A stretch of DNA of 64,000 nt from the NCBI RefSeq assembly GCF_029760955.1, contig NZ_CP121682.1, positions 1,674,001-1,738,000 on the forward strand. The letters are read 5' to 3'. Under the pieces are notes generated by a model. That model did no database searches, was not told the origin of the DNA, and saw only the letters and a program-made list of their open reading frames with translations. Both the position numbers and the translations under genes were made by a program. Below, piece after piece: positions 7,408 through 16,046 of this stretch (position 1 is its first letter; each line of letters starts with the position of its first letter). Source of the stretch: Streptomyces cathayae (lineage in GTDB: Bacteria > Actinomycetota > Actinomycetes > Streptomycetales > Streptomycetaceae).

Positions 7408-8511
7408 GTGCCTGCCACCTCCGCCCCACGCCGCGCGTTCGCCGTGACGGCCACACTGCTCCTGCTCGCCCTCGCCGGATGCGGCTACGGCTCCCAGGCC
7501 AAGGACGAGGGCGCGGCCGACATCGCCGCCGGGGCGCGGAAGACCGACGGCCTCGACTCGGTCCGGATCGGCTACTTCGGCAACCTCACCCACGGGACCG
7601 CGCTGGTGGGCAACCGGAAGGGGTTCTTCCAGAAGGAACTCGGTGCCACCGAGGCGCGGTACGCGGTCTTCAACGCGGGGCCGTCCGAGATCGAGGCGCT
7701 CAACTCCGGTTCGATCGACATCGGTTGGATCGGCCCCTCGCCCGCGATCAACGGCTACGTCAAGTCCCGCGGCAAGAGCCTGCGGATCATCGGCGGTTCG
7801 GCGTCCGGCGGGGTGAAGCTGGTGGTGAACCCGGAGCGGGTGAAGTCCCTCGAGGACATCGAGGGCAAGCGGATCGCGACCCCGCAGCTCGGCAACACGC
7901 AGGACGTGGCGTTCCTCAACTGGGCGTCCGAGCAGGGCTGGACGGTCGATCCGCAGAGCGGCAGAGGCGATGTGACGGTCGTCCGCAGCGACAACAAGGT
8001 GACCCCGGACGCCTTCGCGGCCGGGTCGGTCGACGGGGCGTGGGTGCCGGAGCCCACCGCGTCGAAACTGGTCGCCGAGGGCGGGAAGGTGCTGCTGGAC
8101 GAGGCCTCGCTGTGGCCCGGCGAGGAGTTCGTCATCACGAACATCGTCGTGCGCCAGGAGTTCCTGGAGAAGCATCCGAAGGCCGTCGAGGCGGTGCTCA
8201 GGGCGTCGGTCGGGACCAACCGGTGGATCAACGCCCACCCGGAGAAGGCCAGGGCCGCCGCCAACGAGCAGCTGGCGGCCGACTCCGGCAAGGCCCTGCC
8301 CGCCGACGTACTGGACCCGGCGTGGAAGTCGATCCGGTTCACCGACGACCCGCTGGCCTCCACCCTCCGGACCCAGGCGGAACACGCCGTCGCGGCGGGC
8401 CTGTTGGACAAGCCCGACCTGGACGGCGTCTACGACCTCACGCTTCTCAACAAGGTCCTCGCGGCCGAGGGCGCCCCCGCCCTCGACGACGCCGGTCTCG
8501 GCGCCGGCTGA
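7408..8511 (+). CDS. ssuA: Sulfonate-type ABC transporter substrate-binding lipoprotein
   Basis: 367-aa exported binding protein. It begins at GTG 7408, with GAGAGGA 10-16 nt upstream. A basic start and hydrophobic stretch end in LALAGC, so Cys25 is the predicted lipidation site. The mature part (VRIGYFGNLTHGTALVG, GSIDIGWIGPSPAINGY, KRIATPQLGNTQDVAFLNW) has the type-2 periplasmic fold of the SsuA/TauA/NrtA group. The neighbouring sulfate-reduction genes favour a sulfonate or another organosulfur ligand, but nitrate or related ligands share this fold. It follows cysN after 223 bp, which may contain its own promoter; no second leader peptide was found there. Confidence 0.85.
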   Translation: MPATSAPRRAFAVTATLLLLALAGCGYGSQAKDEGAADIAAGARKTDGLDSVRIGYFGNLTHGTALVGNRKGFFQKELGATEARYAVFNAGPSEIEALNSGSIDIGWIGPSPAINGYVKSRGKSLRIIGGSASGGVKLVVNPERVKSLEDIEGKRIATPQLGNTQDVAFLNWASEQGWTVDPQSGRGDVTVVRSDNKVTPDAFAAGSVDGAWVPEPTASKLVAEGGKVLLDEASLWPGEEFVITNIVVRQEFLEKHPKAVEAVLRASVGTNRWINAHPEKARAAANEQLAADSGKALPADVLDPAWKSIRFTDDPLASTLRTQAEHAVAAGLLDKPDLDGVYDLTLLNKVLAAEGAPALDDAGLGAG

Positions 8512-8512
8512 C

Positions 8513-8584
8513 CCCTGATCCCGATGATCTCCCTGATCTCCCTGATCCCGATGACCTCGATGACCTCGATGACCCCGAAGAAAC
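8513..8584. repeat. 9-bp tandem repeat in the ssuA-ssuB gap
   Basis: Immediately after the ssuA stop there are eight 9-bp units (CCCTGATCC, CGATGATCT, CCCTGATCT, CCCTGATCC, CGATGACCT twice, CGATGACCC, then a decayed CGAAGAAAC). The array ends a few bases before the AGGAGG of ssuB, so it sets the distance between the two coding regions. It is open in the ssuB frame. Confidence 0.85.
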
Positions 8585-8603
8585 GTCCCAGGAGGTGACG
8601 ATC

Positions 8604-9428
8604 ATGGCCACGACCCTCGCCAAGGCCGCCGACGGCGCCGCGACGGAAGCCGCCCACGCCGCCCGGATCGAGCACGTCTCGAAGACCTTCCCGGCGCCGG
8701 GCACGCCCGGCGGGCAGCAGCTCGTGCTGGACGACATCAGCCTGGATGTCGCGCCCGGTGAGTTCGTCACCCTGCTGGGCGCTTCGGGCTGCGGCAAGTC
8801 CACGCTGCTCAACCTGGTCGCGGGCCTCGACCGGCCCACCGCCGGCACGATCAGCACGGACGGCCGCCCGGCGCTGATGTTCCAGGAGCACGCGCTGTTC
8901 CCCTGGCTGACCGCGGGCAAGAACATCGAGCTCGCCCTGAAGCTGAGGGGCGTGCCGAAGCCCGAGCGTCGCGGCCGGGCCGAGGAGCTGCTGGAACTGG
9001 TCCGGCTGGGGGGTGCCCACGGCAAGCGGGTGCACGAGCTGTCCGGCGGCATGCGCCAGCGGGTGGCGCTGGCGCGGGCGCTCGCCCAGGAGAGCAGGCT
9101 GCTGCTGATGGACGAGCCGTTCGCGGCCCTGGACGCCATCACCCGGGACGTGCTGCACGACGAGCTGACCCGGGTCTGGCGCACCGCGAACGCCGGCGGC
9201 TCCGCCGCGGGCCGGCTGTCCGTGCTGTTCGTCACGCACAACGTGCGCGAGGCCGTCCGGCTCGCCGGGCGGGTGGTGCTGCTGTCGTCCCGGCCGGGCC
9301 GGATCGCCCGCCAGTGGACGGTGGACATCGAGCACCCGCGCCGTATCGAGGACACCGCGGTGGCGGAGCTGTCCGTCGAGATCACCGAAGAACTCCGTGG
9401 GGAGATCCGCCGTCATGGCAAGCACTGA
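8604..9428 (+). CDS. ssuB: Sulfonate-type ABC transporter ATP-binding protein
   Basis: 274-aa ATPase. Walker A GASGCGKST at residues 59-67, Q-loop MFQEHALFPW, signature LSGGMRQRVALARAL, Walker B LLLMDEPFAALD and switch His in VTHNVREAVRL are all present, so it should be active. It resembles the NitT/TauT (SsuB/TauB) group. ATG 8604 has AGGAGG eight bases upstream; a GTG at 8595 is in frame but overlaps that site. It overlaps the start of ssuC by 14 nt. Confidence 0.9.
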   Translation: MATTLAKAADGAATEAAHAARIEHVSKTFPAPGTPGGQQLVLDDISLDVAPGEFVTLLGASGCGKSTLLNLVAGLDRPTAGTISTDGRPALMFQEHALFPWLTAGKNIELALKLRGVPKPERRGRAEELLELVRLGGAHGKRVHELSGGMRQRVALARALAQESRLLLMDEPFAALDAITRDVLHDELTRVWRTANAGGSAAGRLSVLFVTHNVREAVRLAGRVVLLSSRPGRIARQWTVDIEHPRRIEDTAVAELSVEITEELRGEIRRHGKH

Positions 9429-10302
9429 GACGACCGCCAAGGACGGCGACCTCGCCGGTCTGGAGGCGGGGCTCGACGCGCTGGAGACGGTGCAGCGGGG
9501 CCGCACACCGTGGCGCCGGACCTTCGTCGAGAAGATCCTGCCGCCGGTCCTCGCCGTCGCCCTGGTGCTGGCGGTGTGGCAGGCACTGGTCTCGTTCAGG
9601 ATCGTCGACGATCCCACCAAGCTGCCCTCGCCGGGCGCCGTGTGGGACGTCCTGCGGCAGGCGTGGCTCCAGGGCGAACTGCTCGGCTACATCTGGACCA
9701 GCGTCTCGCGCGGACTGCTCGGCTTCTTCTTCGCGCTGCTGATCGGCACCCCGCTGGGTCTGCTGGTGGCGCGGGTGAAGTTCGTGCGCGCGGCGCTCGG
9801 CCCGATCCTGTCCGGGCTGCAGTCCCTGCCGTCGGTGGCGTGGGTGCCGCCGGCCGTGATCTGGCTGGGCCTGAACAACCAGATGATGTACGCGGTGATC
9901 CTGCTCGGCGCGGTCCCCTCCATCGCCAACGGTCTGGTCTCCGGCGTCGACCAGGTCTCCCCGCTGTTCGTGCGGGCCGGCCGCACGCTCGGTGCGACGG
10001 GTCTGAAGGGTACCTGGCACATCGTGCTGCCGGCCGCGCTGCCCGGCTATGTGGCGGGGCTGAAGCAGGGCTGGGCGTTCTCCTGGCGTTCGCTGATGGC
10101 CGCGGAGATCATCGCGTCGTTCCCGGACCTCGGCATCGGCCTCGGGCAGCTGCTGGAGAACGGCCGCAACGCCAGCGACATGGCCATGGTGTTCGAGGCG
10201 ATCCTGCTGATCCTGACCGTGGGTGTCGCCATCGACCTGCTGATCTTCAGCCCGTTGGAACGGTGGGTCCTGCGCAGCCGCGGCCTGCTGGTGAAGGACT
10301 GA
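9415..10302 (+). CDS. ssuC: Sulfonate-type ABC transporter permease
   Basis: 295-aa integral membrane permease with about six hydrophobic segments. The EAA-type cytoplasmic loop is seen in FVRAGRTLGATGLKGTWHIVLPAALPGYVAGLKQGW, the interface to SsuB. An N-terminal charged stretch of about 40 residues precedes the first membrane segment. ATG 9415 was chosen over GTG 9397 because GGGGAG is placed correctly for it. With the upstream binding protein and ATPase it forms a complete importer. Confidence 0.9.
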   Translation: MASTETTAKDGDLAGLEAGLDALETVQRGRTPWRRTFVEKILPPVLAVALVLAVWQALVSFRIVDDPTKLPSPGAVWDVLRQAWLQGELLGYIWTSVSRGLLGFFFALLIGTPLGLLVARVKFVRAALGPILSGLQSLPSVAWVPPAVIWLGLNNQMMYAVILLGAVPSIANGLVSGVDQVSPLFVRAGRTLGATGLKGTWHIVLPAALPGYVAGLKQGWAFSWRSLMAAEIIASFPDLGIGLGQLLENGRNASDMAMVFEAILLILTVGVAIDLLIFSPLERWVLRSRGLLVKD

Positions 10303-10309
10303 GCCGACC

Positions 10310-11056
10310 ATGCGCCGACCGGTACTTCTCGTCATCGCCCACGGCAGCCGCGATCCGCGGCACGCCGCGACCGTGCACGCCCTGGTGCGGCGGGTGCGGT
10401 CGCTGCGGCCGGGGCTGCGGGTGGAGACCGGCTTCCTCGACTTCACCGTCCCCTCCGTGCCGGGGGTGCTGGAGTCCCTCGCGGCGGAGGGGGTGCGCGA
10501 CGTGGTGGCCCTCCCGCTGCTGCTGACCCGCGCCTTCCACGCCAAGGCGGACATCCCGGCGGTCCTCGCAAAGGCGCCCGCCCGGCTGCGTGTCCGTCAG
10601 GCGGACGTCCTGGGCCCGTCCCCCCTGCTCCTCGCCGCGCTGGAGCGCCGGCTGTACGAGGCGGGTCTCACCCCCGCCGACACGTCCTCGACCGGGGTCG
10701 TCCTGGCCTCGGCGGGGTCCACCGACCCGGAGGCGATCGCAGTGATCGCAGCAATCGCGCGGGAGTGGCGGCACACCGGTTGGTGCGCCGTGCGGCCTGC
10801 GTTCGCCTCCGCTTCCCTGCCCCGCACCGAGGACGCGGTGCGGGAGCTGCGCGCCCTGGGCTGTGAGCGCGTCGCCGTCGCCCCGTACGTGCTCGCCCCC
10901 GGCTTCCTCCCGGACCGCATCGCGCGGGGCGCGGCGGCGGCGGACGTGCTGGCGGACGTGCTGGGCCCGGCCCCCGAGGTGGCGCGGGTCCTGCTGGAGC
11001 GGTACGACGCGGCGCGGACGCCGGAGCTGGCGGCGGTGGGGGCGCTGGGAGCCTGA
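10310..11056 (+). CDS. CbiX/SirB-like sirohydrochlorin chelatase
   Basis: 248-aa class II chelatase-like protein with the family start LLVIAHGSRDPRH (metal-binding His11) and a repeat-like second half (VAPYVLAPGFLPDRI). Members insert Fe or Co into sirohydrochlorin. It sits eight bases after ssuC at the end of a sulfur operon whose CysI needs siroheme, so ferrochelation for siroheme is the likely job. The second half lacks an equally clear HGS motif. Cobalt chelation for cobalamin is the alternative. Confidence 0.82.
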   Translation: MRRPVLLVIAHGSRDPRHAATVHALVRRVRSLRPGLRVETGFLDFTVPSVPGVLESLAAEGVRDVVALPLLLTRAFHAKADIPAVLAKAPARLRVRQADVLGPSPLLLAALERRLYEAGLTPADTSSTGVVLASAGSTDPEAIAVIAAIAREWRHTGWCAVRPAFASASLPRTEDAVRELRALGCERVAVAPYVLAPGFLPDRIARGAAAADVLADVLGPAPEVARVLLERYDAARTPELAAVGALGA

Positions 11057-11071
11057 CGGGGCGGGTTCACG

Positions 11072-11095
11072 GGTGCGCGGCCCCGGGCCCGCACC
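11072..11095. terminator. Hairpin between convergent genes
   Basis: GGTGCG at 11072-11077 and CGCACC at 11090-11095 enclose a GC-rich, partly self-complementary core (CGGCCCCGGGCC). It lies in the 45-bp gap between the chelatase and the convergent NTF2-like gene, so it could stop transcription from both sides. There is no clear U tract, as is usual in Streptomyces. Confidence 0.5.
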
Positions 11096-11101
11096 GGCCG
11101 G

Positions 11102-11476
11102 TCACTCCTCGTCCGGGTCGAACAGCGTCCCCTGGTGGAAGTAGAGAAGCCAGTCCTGGCCGGTGCGACGCCACAGCGAACTGCGGCGCGCGCGGCGGCC
11201 GTTGTGGTCCGTTTCGAAGGTGAGATGGACGACGTCGGGGGCGAGCTGCGTGGCCTTGATGTCGGAGACGGTGCCGGCCAGGTCCCCCGACTCGTGTTCG
11301 TCGGCGAGCAGGGCGATGACCGCGTCACGGTCCCAGATCCGTCCGGAGGCACCGAACTCGAGGAACTCCGGGTGCAGCAGCGCCCCGACCCGCTCGGGCG
11401 AGCGGCGCACCTCGGGATCCAGGAGTTTCAGTTCGCCCTCGATGGCGGCGTCCACGGCCTTGTTCTCCTCATGCAC
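11102..11476 (-). CDS. NTF2-like (DUF4440/SnoaL-type) protein
   Basis: 124-aa protein with a cone-fold pattern: AIEGELKLLDPEVRRSPERVGALLHPEFLEFGASGRIWDRDAVIALL, then strands ending FHQGTLFDPDEE. Such proteins are often small enzymes, stress proteins or calcium/calmodulin kinase-association-like domains; no specific substrate is visible. I chose GTG 11476, with GGAG eight bases upstream; a much longer frame on this strand is a shadow of the neighbouring glycosyltransferase. It lies 191 bp downstream of mgt on the same strand. Confidence 0.8.
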   Translation of the reverse strand: MHEENKAVDAAIEGELKLLDPEVRRSPERVGALLHPEFLEFGASGRIWDRDAVIALLADEHESGDLAGTVSDIKATQLAPDVVHLTFETDHNGRRARRSSLWRRTGQDWLLYFHQGTLFDPDEE

Positions 11477-11667
11477 GGGTGAGCTCCACGAGCTTGACGA
11501 CGGTGTTCCGGTTGCGGGTGACGGTGGCGACGCCCCGGGCGGTCGGGGCCTGGCCGGTTGCCCGGTGAGTCTAGAGCGGCCGGCCCGTCCGGCGCGTGCG
11601 GGTGGAGGCACGGTCGGCGAGGCGGAACTCCTCGGGCGGGTGGGGCGGCGCGGACTGCGTGAAGCGG

Positions 11668-12867
11668 CTACCGCCGCTCCGGCAGCTCCGCCTCGATGAG
11701 GTCGGCCGCCCTGGAGGTGCCGCCCTCCCGGGCCATATCCGCCTGGATCCGCCGCAGTCGTCGGGCGACCTCCGGGTCGCCGACGAGGTCGAGGGCCGCC
11801 GCGCGCAGGGCCCCGGCGGTCGCCTCCCCTGCCGGGACGTGCCGGGCGACGCCGAGCGCCTGGAGCATGTCCGCGTTGCCGAACTGGTCCACCGCCTGGG
11901 GGACGGCGATCATCGGGGTGGCCGTGGCCAGCCCTTCCTGGCTGCCGCCGGCACCCGCGTGGGTGAGGAACAGGTCGGCCTGTCTCAGGATCGCGAGCTG
12001 CGGCACCCAGGACCGCACCTCGACGTTCGCCGGCACGGCGCCCAGTTCGGCGGGGTCGACGTGCTTGCCGATCTGGAGCACCAGATGCCAGCCGGGCAGG
12101 TCGCCGAAGGCCTCGACGCACTCCCGGTAGAAGTCCGGCTGCTTGGTGAACGAGGACCCGAGCGACACCAGGACGACCCGCTCCACGCCGGAGGGCCGCT
12201 GCCACGCCCCCTCGTCGCTCCGGTCTCCCTGGCAGGCGCCGACGAAGGTGTGCACGCTCTCGTCGACCCGGTCGGCGTGGGGCTGCAGCGCCTTCGGGAT
12301 CAGGACGAGGGAGCGGGCGGGGCGGCCCACGAACGGGTCGGGGTGCTCGGTGATCCCGTTCTCCTCCAGCCAGGCGTGGAAGCGGGCGTAGTAGGCCCGG
12401 CCGCGCTCGGTCCTCAGCGGCTCCTCCCACATCGGCTCGCCGACCTCCTTCTCGTACCCCTCCCAGGCGACGAGGTTCGGTGAGAGGGAGACCACGGGCA
12501 CGCCCCAGCGGTGGCCGAGCACGCGCGCCGGGTAGGAGGTGATGTCGTGCAGCACCAGGTCGGGGGTGTCCCCCTGATAGGCCTCGATCAGCTGCGGGAG
12601 CGCCTGGATCGCGTCGTCGAGGAACGGCTCCACGTTGTCCAGCAGGGTGCTCCCCCACGCCTTCGGGTCGTCGTCGGGCGAGGGCAGCGTGGAGTTCCAG
12701 GGCTTCACCTCGGCTCCGGTCCCGGCGACCTTGTCCGCGAAGACCGGCGGGATCGCGTACGTCACCCGGTGGCCGCGCGCCACGAGTTCGCGGATCACCT
12801 CGAGGCTCGGGTTCACGTGGCCGTGGGCGGCGATGGAGAACATGGCGATATGAGCGGGTCGGGTCAT
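11668..12867 (-). CDS. mgt: Macrolide glycosyltransferase (GT1, OleD/Mgt type)
   Basis: 399-aa UDP-sugar-dependent glycosyltransferase. The N-terminus has [20 protein letters not shown], where the His is the catalytic base of GT1 enzymes, and the C-terminal donor site reads [34 protein letters not shown]. The overall match is to macrolide-inactivating transferases of Streptomyces (Mgt, OleD), which glucosylate macrolides in the cytoplasm and give resistance; acceptor specificity is inferred from that similarity. In S. lividans mgt follows the methylase gene lrm, but no methylase gene is next to it here. The start ATG coincides with the expected transcription start of a good promoter, so the mRNA is probably leaderless. 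Confidence 0.87.
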   Translation of the reverse strand: MTRPAHIAMFSIAAHGHVNPSLEVIRELVARGHRVTYAIPPVFADKVAGTGAEVKPWNSTLPSPDDDPKAWGSTLLDNVEPFLDDAIQALPQLIEAYQGDTPDLVLHDITSYPARVLGHRWGVPVVSLSPNLVAWEGYEKEVGEPMWEEPLRTERGRAYYARFHAWLEENGITEHPDPFVGRPARSLVLIPKALQPHADRVDESVHTFVGACQGDRSDEGAWQRPSGVERVVLVSLGSSFTKQPDFYRECVEAFGDLPGWHLVLQIGKHVDPAELGAVPANVEVRSWVPQLAILRQADLFLTHAGAGGSQEGLATATPMIAVPQAVDQFGNADMLQALGVARHVPAGEATAGALRAAALDLVGDPEVARRLRRIQADMAREGGTSRAADLIEAELPERR

Positions 12868-12873
12868 GCCCCG

Positions 12874-12903
12874 ACCCTAGGCGAGACGATACGTCTCGTG
12901 CAA
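12874..12903 (-). promoter_or_regulatory. Leaderless promoter of mgt
   Basis: On the minus strand TTGCAC (12903-12898) and TAGGGT (12879-12874) are separated by exactly 18 bases, close to the Streptomyces housekeeping consensus TTGAC-N18-TAGRRT. The -10 box ends six bases before the mgt ATG at 12867, so transcription should start at or next to the A of the start codon. No ribosome binding site is present, which agrees with a leaderless message. Confidence 0.6.
12882..12898. promoter_or_regulatory. Palindromic operator inside the mgt promoter
   Basis: CGAGACG-ATA-CGTCTCG is a perfect 7-bp inverted repeat with a 3-bp centre, filling the spacer between the -35 and -10 boxes. This form is typical of TetR-family operators in streptomycetes. 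No regulator gene lies beside it, so the repressor would have to be encoded elsewhere. Confidence 0.6.
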
Positions 12904-13026
12904 CCGAATTCAGGGGACCGGGGGCACACCGCGCTCGGCCGACCTGCGCGAATGCGAGACTTACCGACGGTGCGGACACGGTCGGGCACCGGATGCGGGC
13001 ACCGGAACAGGCACGGAGGCGGACGG

Positions 13027-13896
13027 ATGGACGAGGCACGGGCGCGGGTCGTCCTGGCGGCGGCGGGCGTACTGCCGGGGCGCGCGGCCGCCCGGGACGC
13101 ACGGCTGCTCGCCCTGGGCGAGAACGCGGTGTTCGCCGCCGGTGACCTGGTCGTCAAGGTCGGCCGTGACGGCGGCCTGCTGGAGCGGGCCCGCCGGGAG
13201 CTGACCGTCGCGCTGTGGCTCGCCGAGGCCGGCGTGCCCGCGGTGCGGGCGGCGGAGCCCCGGGCGCTGCTGGTCGAGGGGTACCCGGTGACGGTGTGGC
13301 ACCGGCTGCCCGCGCCGGTACGGCCCGCCGAACCCCGGGACCTGGCCGCACTGCTGCGGGTGGTGCACGCCCTGCCCACCCCCTCCTTCGGGCTGCCGCC
13401 CCGCGAACTGCTGGGCGGCGTGGAACGCTGGCTGCGGCTCGCGGGCGAGGCGATCGACCCCGAGGACGCCGCGTACCTGCGTGAGCGGCGCGACGGTTTC
13501 GCGGCGGCCGCCGCGGCGCTGACGCCCCACCTTCCGCCGGGACCCGTCCACGGGGACGCGCTGCCCCGGAACGTGCACGTCGGGCCGGACGGGCCGGTCC
13601 TGGTCGACCTGGAGACCTTCTCGGCCGATCTGCGCGAGCACGATCTGGTGGTCATGGCCCTGTCCCACGACCGCTACGGGCTGTCGGACGAGGCGTACAC
13701 CTCCTTCACCGAGACGTACGGCTGGGACGTGCGCGCCTGGGAGGGCTGCGCGGTGCTGCGCGGCGCGCGGGAGACGGCCAGCTGCGCCTGGGTCTCCCAG
13801 CACGCGCCGAGCAACGCGAAGGCCCTGGCCGAGTTCGAGCGCCGCGTGGCGTCCCTCCGGGACGGCGACCCGACCGTCCGCTGGTACCCGTTCTGA
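13027..13896 (+). CDS. APH-family phosphotransferase
   Basis: 289-aa protein of the aminoglycoside phosphotransferase / choline kinase fold. An N-lobe strand AGDLVVKVGRDGG carries the likely ATP-binding Lys, and the catalytic loop reads PVHGDALPRNVHVG (HGD...N), followed by VLVDLETFS in place of the usual DFD/DWE metal motif. All key residues appear present, so it may be active. Substrate unknown. ATG 13027 has GGAGG upstream. It is divergent from mgt; the 158-bp gap holds the mgt promoter. Adjacency to a drug-modifying enzyme hints at a resistance role but is weak evidence. Confidence 0.8.
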   Translation: MDEARARVVLAAAGVLPGRAAARDARLLALGENAVFAAGDLVVKVGRDGGLLERARRELTVALWLAEAGVPAVRAAEPRALLVEGYPVTVWHRLPAPVRPAEPRDLAALLRVVHALPTPSFGLPPRELLGGVERWLRLAGEAIDPEDAAYLRERRDGFAAAAAALTPHLPPGPVHGDALPRNVHVGPDGPVLVDLETFSADLREHDLVVMALSHDRYGLSDEAYTSFTETYGWDVRAWEGCAVLRGARETASCAWVSQHAPSNAKALAEFERRVASLRDGDPTVRWYPF

Positions 13897-13945
13897 CCCC
13901 GACCGCCCGGACCGCGCACGCCCCGGGGGTTCCCGCGGCGCCGGG

Positions 13946-14668
13946 TCAGACCCGCTCGCCGGCCGGCTCGCGCAGCGGCCAGGTCCCCTCGACGGTCGCG
14001 GTGGCGTCGCCCTTGCGGCGCAGGAAGCTCTGGAAGTCCGCCGCCCACTCCGCGTACCACTCGATCTGGCGGAGGTGCAGCTCCGCCGGGCCGAGGGCCG
14101 CGACCTTCGGGTGGCGGCCGGCTATCGCGCCGGCCAGCCGGGCCGCGGCGAGCGCGTCGGCCGCCGCGTCGTGCGCGGAGTCGAGCGCGACGCCGTACTC
14201 CGCGCAGACGGCTTCGAGGTTGCGCTTGCCGCGGCGGTAGCGGTCGACACTGCGGTCGATCGTGTACGGATCGATGACCGGGGCGGGGTCCACGCCCCCC
14301 AGCCGGTCGCGCAGCGACGGCAGCCCGTACCGGCGCAGCTCGGCGGAGAGCAGCGTCAGATCGAACGCGGCGTTGTAGGCGACGACCGGGACGCCCGCGC
14401 TCCAGTGGGCGGTGAGGACGTCGGCGATCTCGTCGGCCACCTGGTCGGCGGGGCCTCCCTCGGCCGCCGCCCGCTCACCGCTGATGCCGTGCACGGCCAC
14501 CGCCTCCGCCGGGATGGGCACCCCGGGGTCGGCCAGCCACTCCCGGCGCCCCAGCGGCTCCCCGTCCCTGGCCTCGATCACGGCCCCCGTGACGATCCTC
14601 GCCTCGCGCGGGTCGGTGCCGGTCGTCTCCAGGTCGAAGCCGATCAGCAGCTCTCGGTGCCAGCTCAT
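13946..14668 (-). CDS. DEDDh 3'-5' exonuclease (DnaQ-like)
   Basis: 240-aa exonuclease-domain protein. The first Asp/Glu pair is in IGFDLETTG (Asp12, Glu14), the second Asp in VVAYNAAFDLTLL, and the His/Asp end in DSAHDAAADALAAARL, giving the full DEDDh set. It is short and has no polymerase or BRCT domain, so it is a free-standing exonuclease, possibly in DNA repair or RNA trimming. The start MSWHRELL at 14668 has GGGGGACGG upstream; the longer frame to 14728 is less likely. Confidence 0.85.
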   Translation of the reverse strand: MSWHRELLIGFDLETTGTDPREARIVTGAVIEARDGEPLGRREWLADPGVPIPAEAVAVHGISGERAAAEGGPADQVADEIADVLTAHWSAGVPVVAYNAAFDLTLLSAELRRYGLPSLRDRLGGVDPAPVIDPYTIDRSVDRYRRGKRNLEAVCAEYGVALDSAHDAAADALAAARLAGAIAGRHPKVAALGPAELHLRQIEWYAEWAADFQSFLRRKGDATATVEGTWPLREPAGERV

Positions 14669-14807
14669 GGCCCGTCCCCCTTCTGTGTGGTGCGTTCCCC
14701 CAGTGGTTCCCACCTTCGCACGCGCCACTGACAGCCCAAGGGTCGCCTTCCGTTCACCGGCCGGAAGGCTTCGGAGGGTTCATGACAGACGGCCGCAAGG
14801 CGGGCGT

Positions 14808-16046
14808 TCACGACACCGGGCGTGAATCCATCCACATCTGCTCGAACTCCTCGCGGTACGTGGGGAACAGCCCGCCCTCCTCGGCCTCACCCGGTTTGAC
14901 CACCTTGCTGCCGTTGCGCAGCACCAGCACCGGCGCCTCCATCCCCCGGGCCCGGCGCAGATGGTTCTGCACCACGCCGACGCCGTCGGCGCCGTCCCCG
15001 TCCACGAGGTACGCCGTGCAGCGGGGCGTCTCGTCGTAGACCTGGATCTCGAAGGCTCCCGGGTCGCGCAGCCGGGACCGCACCCGGCGCATGTGGAGGA
15101 TGTTCATCTCGACCGCGCGGCCGAGTTCCCCCCGTTTGAGGCCGAGTTCGCGCTCGCGGCGCTTGACCGCGCTGGAGGCGGGGTTGAGGAACAGCAGCCG
15201 CACCCGGCAGCCGGATTCGGCGAGCCGCACCAGACGGCGTCCGGAGAAGTTCTGCACCAGCAGGTTGAGGCCTATCCCGATGGCGTCCAGGCGGCGGGCA
15301 CCGCCGAAGATGTCCTCGGCCGGGAACTGGCGGAGCAGCCGCACCCGGTCGGGGTGGACGGCGACCACGTCCGCGTACCGGTCGCCGACCAGGTCCTCCA
15401 CCGCGTCGACGGGCAGCCGGCGCGCGGACGGCACGTCGCCGTCGGCGCCGAGCATCTCCAGCAGCCGCGCCGAGGCCCGCTCGGCCTGGTTCAGCACCGC
15501 CTCGGACAGCGCCCGGTTGCGGGAGACGACGTTACGGGTGACCTCCAGCTCGTCCAGGGCCAGTTCGACGTCCCGCCGGTCGTCGAAGTACGGCTCGAAG
15601 CACGGCCAGTGCTGGACCATCAGCTCCCGCAGCTGAGGGAGCGTGAGGAAGGAGAGCACGTTGTCGTCGGCCGGGTCGAGCAGATAGCCCTTGCGGCGGC
15701 TGACCTCGCGCACCGCGGCCGCGCGCTGCACCCACTCCTGCCCGGCGGGTCCGGCGGCGGCGACCACCCAGTCGTCGCCGTGCATCGGCTCGTAGATCGG
15801 ACGCAGCACGGCGGCGACGACCGAACGCAGCCGCTGCTCGACGAGGTTGAGCCAGATGTAGGCGCGGCCGGCCCGCTGGGCACGGGTCCGCACCTCGCGC
15901 CAGTCGTCGGCGCCCCAGTCCAGGTCCGGGCCGATCGAGCCCGCGTCCATCGGCCGCGCCAACGACACCGCACCGGGCGGGACGTCCGTGGAGTTCCCCT
16001 CGTGACCCTCGTCACCAGGGGGCAGCTCCAGCCCTCCCGAACCCAC
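14808..16046 (-). CDS. SAV2148-type HEPN-domain protein
   Basis: About 412 aa. I recognise it as the conserved streptomycete family named after SAV2148, annotated with a HEPN domain. N-terminal helices (WLNLVEQRLRSVVAAVLRPIYEP), a long helical middle and a C-terminal half with strands (GRRLVRLAESGCRVRLLFLNPASSAVKRRERELG) that resembles a PLD/nucleotide-binding-like fold are seen. A clear R-x4-6-H HEPN nuclease motif is not obvious. GTG 16046 (GSGGLELPPGDEG...) is preferred from family length; the frame continues to 16088. It is divergent from glgX. Function unknown. Confidence 0.8.
   Translation of the reverse strand: MGSGGLELPPGDEGHEGNSTDVPPGAVSLARPMDAGSIGPDLDWGADDWREVRTRAQRAGRAYIWLNLVEQRLRSVVAAVLRPIYEPMHGDDWVVAAAGPAGQEWVQRAAAVREVSRRKGYLLDPADDNVLSFLTLPQLRELMVQHWPCFEPYFDDRRDVELALDELEVTRNVVSRNRALSEAVLNQAERASARLLEMLGADGDVPSARRLPVDAVEDLVGDRYADVVAVHPDRVRLLRQFPAEDIFGGARRLDAIGIGLNLLVQNFSGRRLVRLAESGCRVRLLFLNPASSAVKRRERELGLKRGELGRAVEMNILHMRRVRSRLRDPGAFEIQVYDETPRCTAYLVDGDGADGVGVVQNHLRRARGMEAPVLVLRNGSKVVKPGEAEEGGLFPTYREEFEQMWMDSRPVS

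Noticed and set aside
8430..9620. Long minus-strand frames opposite ssuB and ssuC
   Set aside because: Shadows of the real genes in GC-rich DNA; the repeats and composition give no protein-like motifs.
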